Shown here: one piece after another, positions 38,640-46,478 of the stretch
Position numbering within the stretch: position 1 is the first letter of the stretch
Layout: each line of letters opens with the position of its first letter
Source of the DNA: Thermoguttaceae bacterium
GTDB lineage: Bacteria > Planctomycetota > Planctomycetia > Pirellulales > Thermoguttaceae
Direction of reading: 5' to 3'
Assembly (NCBI GenBank): GCA_017434455.1
Contig: JAFRFG010000044.1
Location: 1-64,000, forward strand
Length of the DNA: 64,000 nt
Program-made: the position numbers and the translations under genes
The notes under the pieces: model-generated
Databases searched by the model: none
Told to the model about the DNA's origin: nothing
What the model saw: the letters and a program-made list of their open reading frames with translations, nothing else

Positions 38640-38918
38640 TTCTCCCAACGCGAAAATTCGTCGCCGGACAAACAAGAGCGTCTCCCGCCGAGCCGCTTTC
38701 CTTCAAAGGCAATCCTCCCCTTTCAGCCGGGCAGACGCCGGGAAGAGGGGGAATAATCCTAAACGTTTTTTAAAAAAAGCGCGAAGTTGGTCAAAAAGAG
38801 GGTACCCTAATCAAAAAAACCGATTATCTATAATTGTATGGGGGGATTGTATTTTTGAGCGGCGAGGGCGGTCGGTCAGGCGGCCCGCGCCGGTGGCTTT
38901 CATTGAGAAAGGCGCTTT
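38640..38918. other. Non-coding gap with -10-like box
   Basis: An A-rich stretch with TATAAT at 38829-38834 on the plus strand could drive the NRDE gene, but no -35 box fits. No RNA gene was seen. Confidence 0.35.
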
Positions 38919-39746
38919 ATGGGCATATTAGCTCTGCAGTACCAGACGGTTCCGGACATCCCGATTCTTCTGGCGCTCAACCGTGAAGAAGATCCTGAGC
39001 GAGTCACCCTTTCCCCCCGCATTCAGTCGGGGCGGCCGCGCGCCGTCTATGGAGTCGACCGCAAAACCGGAGGAACCTGGGCGGGAATCAACCAGCACGG
39101 TCTGTTTGTGGCGGCCATCAACGCGCCGAAGCGTCATCTTCCGCTGGAGCCGCGCAGCCGCGGCCTTCTCACCAAAGAGCTCCTCGGCTGTCAGACCGCC
39201 GAAGAGGCGCTGGAACTGGGAGAAAAAGAGCTTCAGCGCGGCTGCTACTGCGGGGTCAACTTTATGTGCGTCGACCGTACCAGCGGCGGGGCCGTCTATG
39301 GCGGCGACGATGTCGGTGTCGACCGTCTCACCCCGGGGCTGCATATCCTTTCGGACCACAAGATGGACGACCGTGAAGACGGCCGTCAGGAGTATGTCCG
39401 CCGTCTGATGACGCTCCAGAGAATCGACTCTTCGGTCGCCTTCCTGGCGCTGGCCAGCAAGACCTTCTCGCGCCGCCCCGATCCGTACGGCCGCCGCGGC
39501 ATCATCCTCAGCGAGCCCGACCTGGCGACCGTCTCGTCGATGCTCGTCGCGCTGGCGACCAAAAATCAGCGCTCGGTCATGCAGTACGCCCCCGGTCCTC
39601 CCGACAAAAAGGGATACGAAGATTTCTCGGCTCTGCTGCGGCAGGTCCTCTCGACCGACCGCGGCGCCAGCGGCGCGAAATCGAAACAGAAGACGAAGGA
39701 AAAACCCAAGGAAGACGAACTGGACGAGGACACCGATCTGGAGTAA
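38919..39746 (+). CDS. NRDE (TANGO2-like) family protein
   Basis: The 275-aa product opens with the family signature LALNREED and continues GGTWAGINQHGLFVAAIN, FNFM-like NFMCVDRTSGGAVYG and LTPGLHILSD, all typical of the NRDE/TANGO2 family. These proteins are Ntn-hydrolase-like, linked in eukaryotes and bacteria to heme or lipid trafficking, with no settled enzymatic role. The C-terminus ends in a Lys/Glu tail (KSKQKTKEKPKEDELDEDTDLE, quoted in part). The N-terminal Cys nucleophile typical of other family members (MC...) is absent: the protein starts MGILAL. It stands alone, with a strong terminator. Confidence 0.8.
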   Translation: MGILALQYQTVPDIPILLALNREEDPERVTLSPRIQSGRPRAVYGVDRKTGGTWAGINQHGLFVAAINAPKRHLPLEPRSRGLLTKELLGCQTAEEALELGEKELQRGCYCGVNFMCVDRTSGGAVYGGDDVGVDRLTPGLHILSDHKMDDREDGRQEYVRRLMTLQRIDSSVAFLALASKTFSRRPDPYGRRGIILSEPDLATVSSMLVALATKNQRSVMQYAPGPPDKKGYEDFSALLRQVLSTDRGASGAKSKQKTKEKPKEDELDEDTDLE

Positions 39747-39790
39747 AAGATCCGGGGGAAATACCTCGGGTTAAAACCCCCGCGGCGGTG

Positions 39791-39834
39791 AACAAGCGCG
39801 TTTAGGCATCTGTCCTAAACGCGCTTGTTTTTTT
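39791..39834 (+). terminator. Strong terminator between convergent genes
   Basis: AACAAGCGCGTTTAGG (39791-39806) pairs perfectly with CCTAAACGCGCTTGTT (39814-39829), followed by T residues to 39834. It ends the NRDE gene and lies next to the stop of the convergent propeller lipoprotein gene. Confidence 0.88.
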
Positions 39835-39837
39835 ACC

Positions 39838-41427
39838 CTAAGGGGTACCTTGCGGCAGCGGCGTGTCGAGCCGCTCGACCCACTCGGGCCGAGAGGGGGA
39901 ATCGGTCACCATATCGCGCGCTATCCTCGAGCCGGGAACGGTCACCGGCCGGACCAGCAGCTCGGGGATGTTGTACGCCATCATCCGGAGCTTATTGTCG
40001 TCAGGGTCTTTTTGCGGCAGCATAAACGGCTTGGCAAAGCGGCCATCGCTGTCGATGTGGGCGAAGTACAGACGGGTATAGAGGGTATCGTCCCGGCGCG
40101 AGGCAAAGACGAGCCAGCGGCCGGACGAATCCCACGTATGCCAGCTTTCGCTCTCGGGAGAGTTGATCGCCTCGGTCGGGATTTTCTCTCCGCCGGCCAG
40201 GTCGAGCATCTCCAGTTCGGCGTCCCGGTGCCAGATCGGAAAAGAGCCGTACGCCGAGATGGTGTAGAGCAAAAACCTCCCGTCGGGAGAGACCCGTGGG
40301 TGAATCGCGCTCTTTTCCTCGGCCGGGGCGTCGACCACCACCTCGGGAGGGTCGAACGAGGCGCTTTCCGGATGAAAGCGCATTCGCGAGATGTTGTATC
40401 TGATCCGCTTCAGGGCTTCCGGGGCGATCTTTTTCTCTCCTCTTTCATCAAGGACCTCCCTTCCCTGGGGATCTTTCTGCCAGTAATCCTCTCCTAAGGC
40501 GGCGCTGCAGTAGTAGAGGTACTCGCCGTCGGGAGACCAGCTGGGGAAAGTCTCCAGAATGTCGTCGGTCTCGGTCAGCTGGACCATCTGATTCGACGCC
40601 TCGTTGTAGAGAATCAGTTCCGAGGCCTGATCATAGACTTCGATCCGATTGGGAGACAGTGTATGAAAGACCTGCGGGGTCGTGTTCGTCGTAAAGGCGA
40701 TCAGCGGCAAGCTCGGATGCCACGCGGGATAGACGGCGGCCTTTTTGTGAGGGTTATTCCGCGTATCAAACCGCTCGACCGTCTTTCGGCCCGTCTCGGA
40801 CGCGCCGTCCGGCGCCGGGGCGTGGACCCGCACCATACCGCCGAACTGCTGGCGGCAGTGAAAAAGAAAATCGTCCCCCGAGCGATTCCGGAAATGGTGG
40901 CAGTTCACGCAGCCGTTTTTGATCGAGTTGTTATCGATGATCACCCGCTCATCGAACGACTCCATCGAGCGCTGATCGATCACGATCCGGTCATATTTTT
41001 GGTATCCCGGCTCAATCAACCGGTAGGCCAGCCAGGGATCGATCGGGTCGGGAGAAATCTCGTTGACGATCTCTTCCCAGCGCTCCCAGCCGGAGGAGGA
41101 TTCCCGATAGACGGTGATCGAAAGGGTCCCCCCCGAGCCGAGAAGCTCCCGCCACGCCTTTTCCCCGATGGCGACAATCCGCCCGGCGATCATCTCCTGT
41201 CGATCGCCGGCGCGAAGGACGGTCACAAACCTTTCGCCCTGTTCATCGATACGGAAGTTCATCGGGGCGATATTCACGGGGAACGTCACCCCATCGTAAT
41301 CGGGGAAAATCCGGGGCCGGGAGGCGATCGGCGCGGCGCCCTCGGGGACCGCCACCCGGGATCGGCAGCCGGCCAAAAGCGCCGCGGTGAGGGCCGTCAT
41401 CAATAGGAAGCGTCCGCTGCGGAACAT
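39838..41427 (-). CDS. TolB-like propeller lipoprotein with one CxxCH motif (module copy 1)
   Basis: The 529-aa product has a lipoprotein signal (TALTAALLAGC, Cys21). The N-terminal domain includes FPDYDGVTFPVNIAPMNF; a single c-type heme motif Cys173-VN-Cys176-His177 (NGCVNCHHF) follows; then come TolB/PD40-like blades (AWHPSLPLIAF, PSWSPDGEYLYY, HPRVSPDGRFLLY, WDSSGRWLVFASRR). The frame runs on to a GTG at 41469, but ATG 41427 gives the natural signal peptide. It is the last gene after the membrane protein (57-bp gap). The paralogue at 51942 has the same order of elements. I recall similar lipoproteins in Bacteroidota beside DUF6057-like membrane proteins; that resemblance is from memory. 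Function is unknown, and covalent heme is inferred from the motif. Confidence 0.78.
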   Translation of the reverse strand: MFRSGRFLLMTALTAALLAGCRSRVAVPEGAAPIASRPRIFPDYDGVTFPVNIAPMNFRIDEQGERFVTVLRAGDRQEMIAGRIVAIGEKAWRELLGSGGTLSITVYRESSSGWERWEEIVNEISPDPIDPWLAYRLIEPGYQKYDRIVIDQRSMESFDERVIIDNNSIKNGCVNCHHFRNRSGDDFLFHCRQQFGGMVRVHAPAPDGASETGRKTVERFDTRNNPHKKAAVYPAWHPSLPLIAFTTNTTPQVFHTLSPNRIEVYDQASELILYNEASNQMVQLTETDDILETFPSWSPDGEYLYYCSAALGEDYWQKDPQGREVLDERGEKKIAPEALKRIRYNISRMRFHPESASFDPPEVVVDAPAEEKSAIHPRVSPDGRFLLYTISAYGSFPIWHRDAELEMLDLAGGEKIPTEAINSPESESWHTWDSSGRWLVFASRRDDTLYTRLYFAHIDSDGRFAKPFMLPQKDPDDNKLRMMAYNIPELLVRPVTVPGSRIARDMVTDSPSRPEWVERLDTPLPQGTP

Positions 41428-41484
41428 ACTGATTCTCTCGCGTTGACTTAACTTATAATGCTTCTTCACCGCCGCGGCGGTAGT

Positions 41485-43560
41485 TTAATAATCGTTCACC
41501 AAAACGTCGCTCGCCGCGAAGTAGTACCAGACGGTTTGCCCGTACTTCTCGGTGAGCTGATACTCCAGCGCCGCCTGATACTCGGCGTTGGTCTGACGCA
41601 AAACCGAATCGTACAGCTGGCGAAAACCGGCGTACGCCCCCGCCCGCTCGGCGCTGACCGGGTAGCGGGGGCCTTCGGCGCCGCCGCCCGAGGAGCCGCT
41701 CTGGGTCAGGCCCCAGTACAGAAGCAGGTCCTGAAACAGCGGCGGAATCGGTTCTTCCCCCTCCCGCAGGGTATGCCGGTAGTAGTAGTCGAAATCGCGC
41801 CGGAATTTTTCCTGATCCTGCAGCAGGGCGACATGGATCAGGTGCATCTCCTGGTAGCGTCTGGCCAGCTGCTCCATTTCGCGGTAATCCGCGACGATGT
41901 AGATCGCGTAGAGGAACTTCTCGAACCCTCCGGTGATATCGGTGCTCGGCCGAAGGGAGCGCATATCCCGGATACGGTCCGCCAGGCGAAGCGTCTGCTC
42001 CCCGGCGCTTTTGTCCCCATCGCGAAGGGCGCCGCAAACCAGGCGCCAACGGCCGGCCCACCGGCGGTCGGCAATCGACCGCTCCAGCAGTGTCAGGAAA
42101 CGGTCGGCCAGATCATACTCCTCCAGCACTAAAGAGCACAGAACCTGGGTCCGCATCGCCCGGGGAGAGACGGGGGTGCGAACCACCTGGGTCTGATCCA
42201 TCGCGTGACGCCGGGCGATATTGGGGCTTCCGATCCGGATCAGCAGCTCCGGGCCGATGATCCTCAGCGACGAAACCTCGGCCGGCTCGGCCAGGGGAGC
42301 CCCGAAGAACGGACGGTCGAAAAACTTTTGAACCTCCCCTTTTTCGGTCAGCGCCAAGCGGCGCGTCTCGATCATCGCCGTCGTCGGATTGGGGGAACGC
42401 GCTTCCAGTGTCAATATCTTATCCCAGTCTTCGTCCTGAACGGCGGCGGCCATCCCGACCATAAGACGGAAGTTCCGATCCCATTGGGCCGAGACGACAA
42501 AGATCACGGGAAGAAGAACGATCAAAAACCAGACCGCCGCGTCCAAAAAGCGGGAGTCGGCGGCCGCGCCCCCCTTGCCGAACAGCCGCCGAGCCAGCGC
42601 CGGAAGCGGCGCCAAGGCGAACAGCAGCGCCAGGGCGATGAAGAGGAAACGATTGACCGCCACCCGCGAGGCCATCACCCCGCCGATACCGCGGGGAAGG
42701 TTGTCGGCCAGGTAGGGGGAGAAGATCGGAAACTGGGTCTTAAAGAGGGGATACCAAACCCACGGCAGGGCCGGAAAAACAAGGAAGAGCACCCATCCCC
42801 ACCGGCGCGGCGGTTCGGGAACGGCCTTGGCATCGGTTTCGGCACCGCTTTGGGCGTCGCCGACGGAATCAGAATCGCCCCGGCGCCGAAGCGATACCTC
42901 ATGCGCCAGGGCCAGCCCCCAAAAGAACAGGGCGTAGAGCCCCAGAAGCAGGTAGGCCAAAAGCTGGATGAACAAAAACGCCAGGGCACGCCGCCGGGCG
43001 GAGACAATCCGGCGATACGCCAGGGCGAGGGCAAACGCCGCCGCCGCGGCGATCGGGGGGCGCAGGTAGATTCGAACCATATCGAGCCCGAAGACGGCGT
43101 ACTTTTGACGGACGTACAGCGAGGCGGTCAAAAAGGCGAGCACGGCCGCGTAAAGAAAACTAGCGCGGCCGGGGCGAAAGAATCGGATGGCGCCGGCGGC
43201 GATTCCCGAGTATAGAAGCGCCAGCAGCAGCCCTCCCAAAAGAGGGAAGCGCAGCGCCTGCATCAAGAGGACCGCGGCGAAATTCAGCGGCCCGCCGATA
43301 AAGGCCGCCTGCCGCCCCAGCAGATCGCCGAGGAAGTAAACCCCCTCCTGCATCGAGCTGACGCGAAGGAAATCGGCGGCGAAGAACGAAAAGACCCCCC
43401 ACAGAAAGAGGAACAGCGCCGCGACCATCACCCGGGCGCTTTTTGTGGTAAAACCGGGAACCGGTACCCGTACCCGCGGCCCGCCGGAGACTGGTACCGG
43501 CTGGTCGGCGGCCGGCCGAGGGGCTGTCCGCGGTTGATTCCGATTCTTTTTATTTCTCAT
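41485..43560 (-). CDS. Polytopic membrane protein with helical C-terminal domain (module copy 1)
   Basis: A 691-aa protein. After a disordered Pro/Arg-rich start, about eight transmembrane segments lie between residues 44 and 357, with a charged loop (about 225-250). A soluble domain of about 325 residues follows, helical and TPR-like, with DWDKILTLEAR, IETRRLALTEKG, EEYDLADRFLTLLE and YYYRHTLREGEEPIPP. The paralogue at 49813 shares these (for example W-x-KIL-x-x-E-x-R and IE-x-RRLAL-x-E-x-G). It resembles, as I recall, the DUF6057 type of Bacteroidota. It follows the GT2 gene by 27 bp and precedes the CxxCH lipoprotein, which suggests that the pair forms one complex. Function is not known. 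Confidence 0.75.
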   Translation of the reverse strand: MRNKKNRNQPRTAPRPAADQPVPVSGGPRVRVPVPGFTTKSARVMVAALFLFLWGVFSFFAADFLRVSSMQEGVYFLGDLLGRQAAFIGGPLNFAAVLLMQALRFPLLGGLLLALLYSGIAAGAIRFFRPGRASFLYAAVLAFLTASLYVRQKYAVFGLDMVRIYLRPPIAAAAAFALALAYRRIVSARRRALAFLFIQLLAYLLLGLYALFFWGLALAHEVSLRRRGDSDSVGDAQSGAETDAKAVPEPPRRWGWVLFLVFPALPWVWYPLFKTQFPIFSPYLADNLPRGIGGVMASRVAVNRFLFIALALLFALAPLPALARRLFGKGGAAADSRFLDAAVWFLIVLLPVIFVVSAQWDRNFRLMVGMAAAVQDEDWDKILTLEARSPNPTTAMIETRRLALTEKGEVQKFFDRPFFGAPLAEPAEVSSLRIIGPELLIRIGSPNIARRHAMDQTQVVRTPVSPRAMRTQVLCSLVLEEYDLADRFLTLLERSIADRRWAGRWRLVCGALRDGDKSAGEQTLRLADRIRDMRSLRPSTDITGGFEKFLYAIYIVADYREMEQLARRYQEMHLIHVALLQDQEKFRRDFDYYYRHTLREGEEPIPPLFQDLLLYWGLTQSGSSGGGAEGPRYPVSAERAGAYAGFRQLYDSVLRQTNAEYQAALEYQLTEKYGQTVWYYFAASDVLVNDY

Positions 43561-43587
43561 CGCGCGGCCTTCCCCTCCGGCGGAACG

Positions 43588-44577
43588 TTATTTCGGCTGG
43601 TCCGATACCGACGTCCCGCCGCGGTTATCACCAATAATCTGCTTGATCGAGTAATCTTTGCGGTCCGCCTGCTTGCGGTACGACAAAAGCAGCTCCGCGA
43701 TAATCCCGGTGGAGAGGAGCTGCCCCCCGAACAGGCACAGCGCCGCCGAATAGATCACCGCCGGACGCCCCGAAAGAAAGTAGAGCTTCTCGGCCGGCAT
43801 CCCGGGGAGCCGCGAGATCCCCCATCGGGCGGCCAGATAGGCGAGGATCAGCGCGCCGACACCGAAGCAGATCAGGCCGACGGTCCCAAGCGCGTGCGCC
43901 GGCCGGCCGCCGTAGCCGGTGATGAACTTAACGGTGAGCAGATCGAGGAACCCTTTGACAAAACGGTTGAACCCGTACTTCGAGTGTCCAAAGACCCGCG
44001 CCCGGTGGGCGACAACTTTTTCGCCCACCTTGTACCCGCGCGCCGCGGCCAAGACCGGGACGAACCGGTGGAGTTCCCCGTAGAGGGTCAGTTCGTCGAA
44101 GATCTCGCGGCGGTACGCCTTCATACCGCAGTTGTGGTCGTGGAGCTTCACGCCGGTCAAAGAGCTGACCATCGCGTTGAAGATTCTCGAGGGGAAGACC
44201 TTGTGCCACGGATCGTGGCGGACCTTTTTCCAGCCCGAGACGACATCGAGCCCCGAGTCGATCATCCGGAGGAATTCGGGGATCTCGGCCGGGTCGTCCT
44301 GAAGATCGGCGTCGAGCGACATGACCACCGATCCGGCGGCGGCGTGGAAACCGGCGTCGAGCGCCGCGGCTTTTCCGAAGTTGCGCCGAAACCGTATGGC
44401 GCGCACCCGTTTGTCCCCCCGGGCCAGCGCTTCGATCTTCCCCCAGCTTCCGTCGGTGGAACCGTCGTCGACGAAGATAATCTCGTCGTCCGGGGCGATC
44501 ACGGCGGTGAGCTGGCGGTACAGTTCCTCGAGCGACTCCTCTTCGTTAAAGACGGGGATAACGGCCGAGAGCTTCAT
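43588..44577 (-). CDS. Family 2 glycosyltransferase with two C-terminal membrane segments
   Basis: A 329-aa GT-A fold enzyme. It has VIPVFNEEESLEELY, the nucleotide-sugar Asp pair in VDDGSTDGS, DADLQDDP (Asp89-Asp94 area) and the acceptor-side segment DHNCGMKAYRREIF. Two transmembrane helices near residues 225-300 resemble the DPM1/ArnC/GtrB group that makes polyprenyl-phosphate sugars. It lies 67 bp after the FHA regulator and 27 bp before the module membrane protein, so it is part of the same minus-strand run. It may supply a lipid-linked sugar or decorate a surface polymer. Family is sure, substrate unknown. Confidence 0.9.
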   Translation of the reverse strand: MKLSAVIPVFNEEESLEELYRQLTAVIAPDDEIIFVDDGSTDGSWGKIEALARGDKRVRAIRFRRNFGKAAALDAGFHAAAGSVVMSLDADLQDDPAEIPEFLRMIDSGLDVVSGWKKVRHDPWHKVFPSRIFNAMVSSLTGVKLHDHNCGMKAYRREIFDELTLYGELHRFVPVLAAARGYKVGEKVVAHRARVFGHSKYGFNRFVKGFLDLLTVKFITGYGGRPAHALGTVGLICFGVGALILAYLAARWGISRLPGMPAEKLYFLSGRPAVIYSAALCLFGGQLLSTGIIAELLLSYRKQADRKDYSIKQIIGDNRGGTSVSDQPK

Positions 44578-44644
44578 GGCGGTATTTTCTTTTGTTAACG
44601 GTCTGTTCGTTCAAAAACGCCGGTGGCCGGTCTGTTTGGCCGGT

Positions 44645-46090
44645 CTAGTGATCGGTCTCGCCGGAGGAACCGCCGAAACGGCTCAGGCCGTAGCGGGCAA
44701 TCTTGCGGTCGAGGGTCGTCCGCTCGATCCCCAGGGCGCGGGAGCTGCGGCTTTTATTCCAGTCAAAATGCTCCAAGGTCTGCCGAATCAATATCCGTTC
44801 CATATCATCGATCGTCCGGGGGACGAACGCCGCCGGGTTATCGACGGCCGAGACCAAACTGCTCTGCCCGGTGCTGCCGGTGGTCCGAATGGTCGACAGC
44901 AGCAGATCCTCCGGCTCGATCAGGGGAGGATTCCCGAGGAGAACCGCCCGCTCGACCACGTTTTTGAGCTCGCGGACATTCCCCGGCCAGCGGTACTTAT
45001 CGAGCATCACCAGCGCGGCGGAACTAAAACCGTGGAACTTGCGTTTGGTCTCGACGCAGAACTTCCCCAGAAAGTGATCGGCCAAAAGGGGAACGTCCTC
45101 GGGACGCTTGCGCAGCGGCGGAACAAGAATCTCCAGCACATGCAGCCGGAAGAACAGATCGTGCCGGAACCAGCCGCGGGCGACTTCTTTTTCAAGATCG
45201 CGGTTCGTGGCGGCGATCACGCGCACATCGACCTGGATCGGCTTGTTCCCGCCGACCCGCTCGAACGGCTGCCCTTCCAGGACGCGGAGGAACTTGGCCT
45301 GCAGGGAGGGACTCATCTCGGCGATCTCGTCGAGGAAGAGGGTGCTTCCGTCGGCGGCCTCGAACTTGCCGATCTTCCGCTCGGTCGCGCCGGTAAAAGC
45401 CCCTTTTTCGTGCCCGAACAGCTCGCTTTCCAGCAGCGTCTCGGACAGCGCCGCGCAGTTGAGGCAGATCATCGGCTTGTCGCGGCGCGGACTGTTGGCG
45501 TGAACGGTACGGGCGATCAGCTCTTTGCCGACCCCGCTTTCCCCCCGAATCAGGACCGTCGCGCGGCTGGGAGCGACCCGCTGAATCATCCGCAGGACAT
45601 TCTCCATCGCCGGGGAGACACCGACGATCTCGGTGTCGAGCTCCAGGAGGGATCGGAGCATTTTGTTTTCGTCGTTGACACGAATCAGGTGGCTCGTCAG
45701 CTCGGTCTGTTTCGCGGCCCCGCCGAGGGCGGCGGCGAGCGACTCGGAGATCATCTCGGGGTTGTTGTCGGCCGAGGAATCGACCTTCGCGACACGGAAC
45801 TGAAGGGTCGCGTGCCCGATCTGAATCTGGTCGCCATCGGCCAGCTTGACCTCCTCAGTGACCCGCTTGCCGTTGAGGACCGTCCCGTTGCGGCTGGCCA
45901 GGTCGCGCAGGTACCAGCCGTCCCCCTGCCAGGTGACCGCCGCGTGGAGCCGGCTGCAACGGTCGTCGTTGAGAATGATCCGGTTATCGGTCGCGCGGCC
46001 GATGGTCATCTCCTCGCCGGGGGCCAGGAAGAACGCTCCCACGGGGAGGCCGTCCCGCAGAAGAATAAGATTGGTGACCGTAGACTCCAT
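44645..46090 (-). CDS. Sigma-54-dependent activator with N-terminal FHA domain
   Basis: The 481-aa product joins an FHA domain (residues about 25-100: [37 protein letters not shown]), an AAA+ domain with Walker A GESGVGKE (183-190), the sigma-54 contact GAFTGA (230-235) and Walker [10 protein letters not shown], and a Fis-type helix-turn-helix (about 435-470, ending [20 protein letters not shown]). It activates RNA polymerase-sigma-54, with phosphothreonine recognition by FHA in place of a receiver domain, so a Ser/Thr kinase may control it. It is first in the run FHA regulator, GT2, membrane protein, CxxCH lipoprotein. I saw no sure -24/-12 site. Confidence 0.92.
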   Translation of the reverse strand: MESTVTNLILLRDGLPVGAFFLAPGEEMTIGRATDNRIILNDDRCSRLHAAVTWQGDGWYLRDLASRNGTVLNGKRVTEEVKLADGDQIQIGHATLQFRVAKVDSSADNNPEMISESLAAALGGAAKQTELTSHLIRVNDENKMLRSLLELDTEIVGVSPAMENVLRMIQRVAPSRATVLIRGESGVGKELIARTVHANSPRRDKPMICLNCAALSETLLESELFGHEKGAFTGATERKIGKFEAADGSTLFLDEIAEMSPSLQAKFLRVLEGQPFERVGGNKPIQVDVRVIAATNRDLEKEVARGWFRHDLFFRLHVLEILVPPLRKRPEDVPLLADHFLGKFCVETKRKFHGFSSAALVMLDKYRWPGNVRELKNVVERAVLLGNPPLIEPEDLLLSTIRTTGSTGQSSLVSAVDNPAAFVPRTIDDMERILIRQTLEHFDWNKSRSSRALGIERTTLDRKIARYGLSRFGGSSGETDH

Positions 46091-46320
46091 ATTTTACCTA
46101 AACATACACCCTAGAAGGATATTCTCTGTTCCGATGCCCGCGATCGATACAAATCAATAACTAAAAACATCTCGTGGTTCTATAACATCACGGCCATGCG
46201 GCATCACAGCTATACAATATCATAGACCACCCCCTCAAGAAAGTAAAGAGTTCCCTCCGCGAATCGCTGTTGGCGCGGCTGACACCGGAAAAAAGCGCAA
46301 AACCGTCAAACTCCCCCTAA
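46091..46320. other. Divergent intergenic region without a gene
   Basis: Between the FHA regulator and the DUF11 gene. The minus strand has TATTGTATAG near 46215 as a possible -10 for the regulator, without a clear -35. No RNA gene was recognised. Confidence 0.35.
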
Positions 46321-46348
46321 TTGATAGAAAAGTCGCTATTATTCTAAT
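46321..46348 (+). promoter_or_regulatory. Sigma-70-type promoter of the DUF11 gene
   Basis: TTGATA (46321-46326), a 16-bp spacer and TCTAAT (46343-46348), each one base off consensus. The leader would be about 125 nt. Confidence 0.5.
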
Positions 46349-46478
46349 GAGAATAACTCTCTTATCCGATAAAACCAGAAGAGAACCTCTGTTCTCATCC
46401 GACGGCGCGCCGTGCAGATAAGCGCCGCGGTGATACTAAAAGAAACGCCATCAGGGATTTTGGCAGGAGATCAGGACA

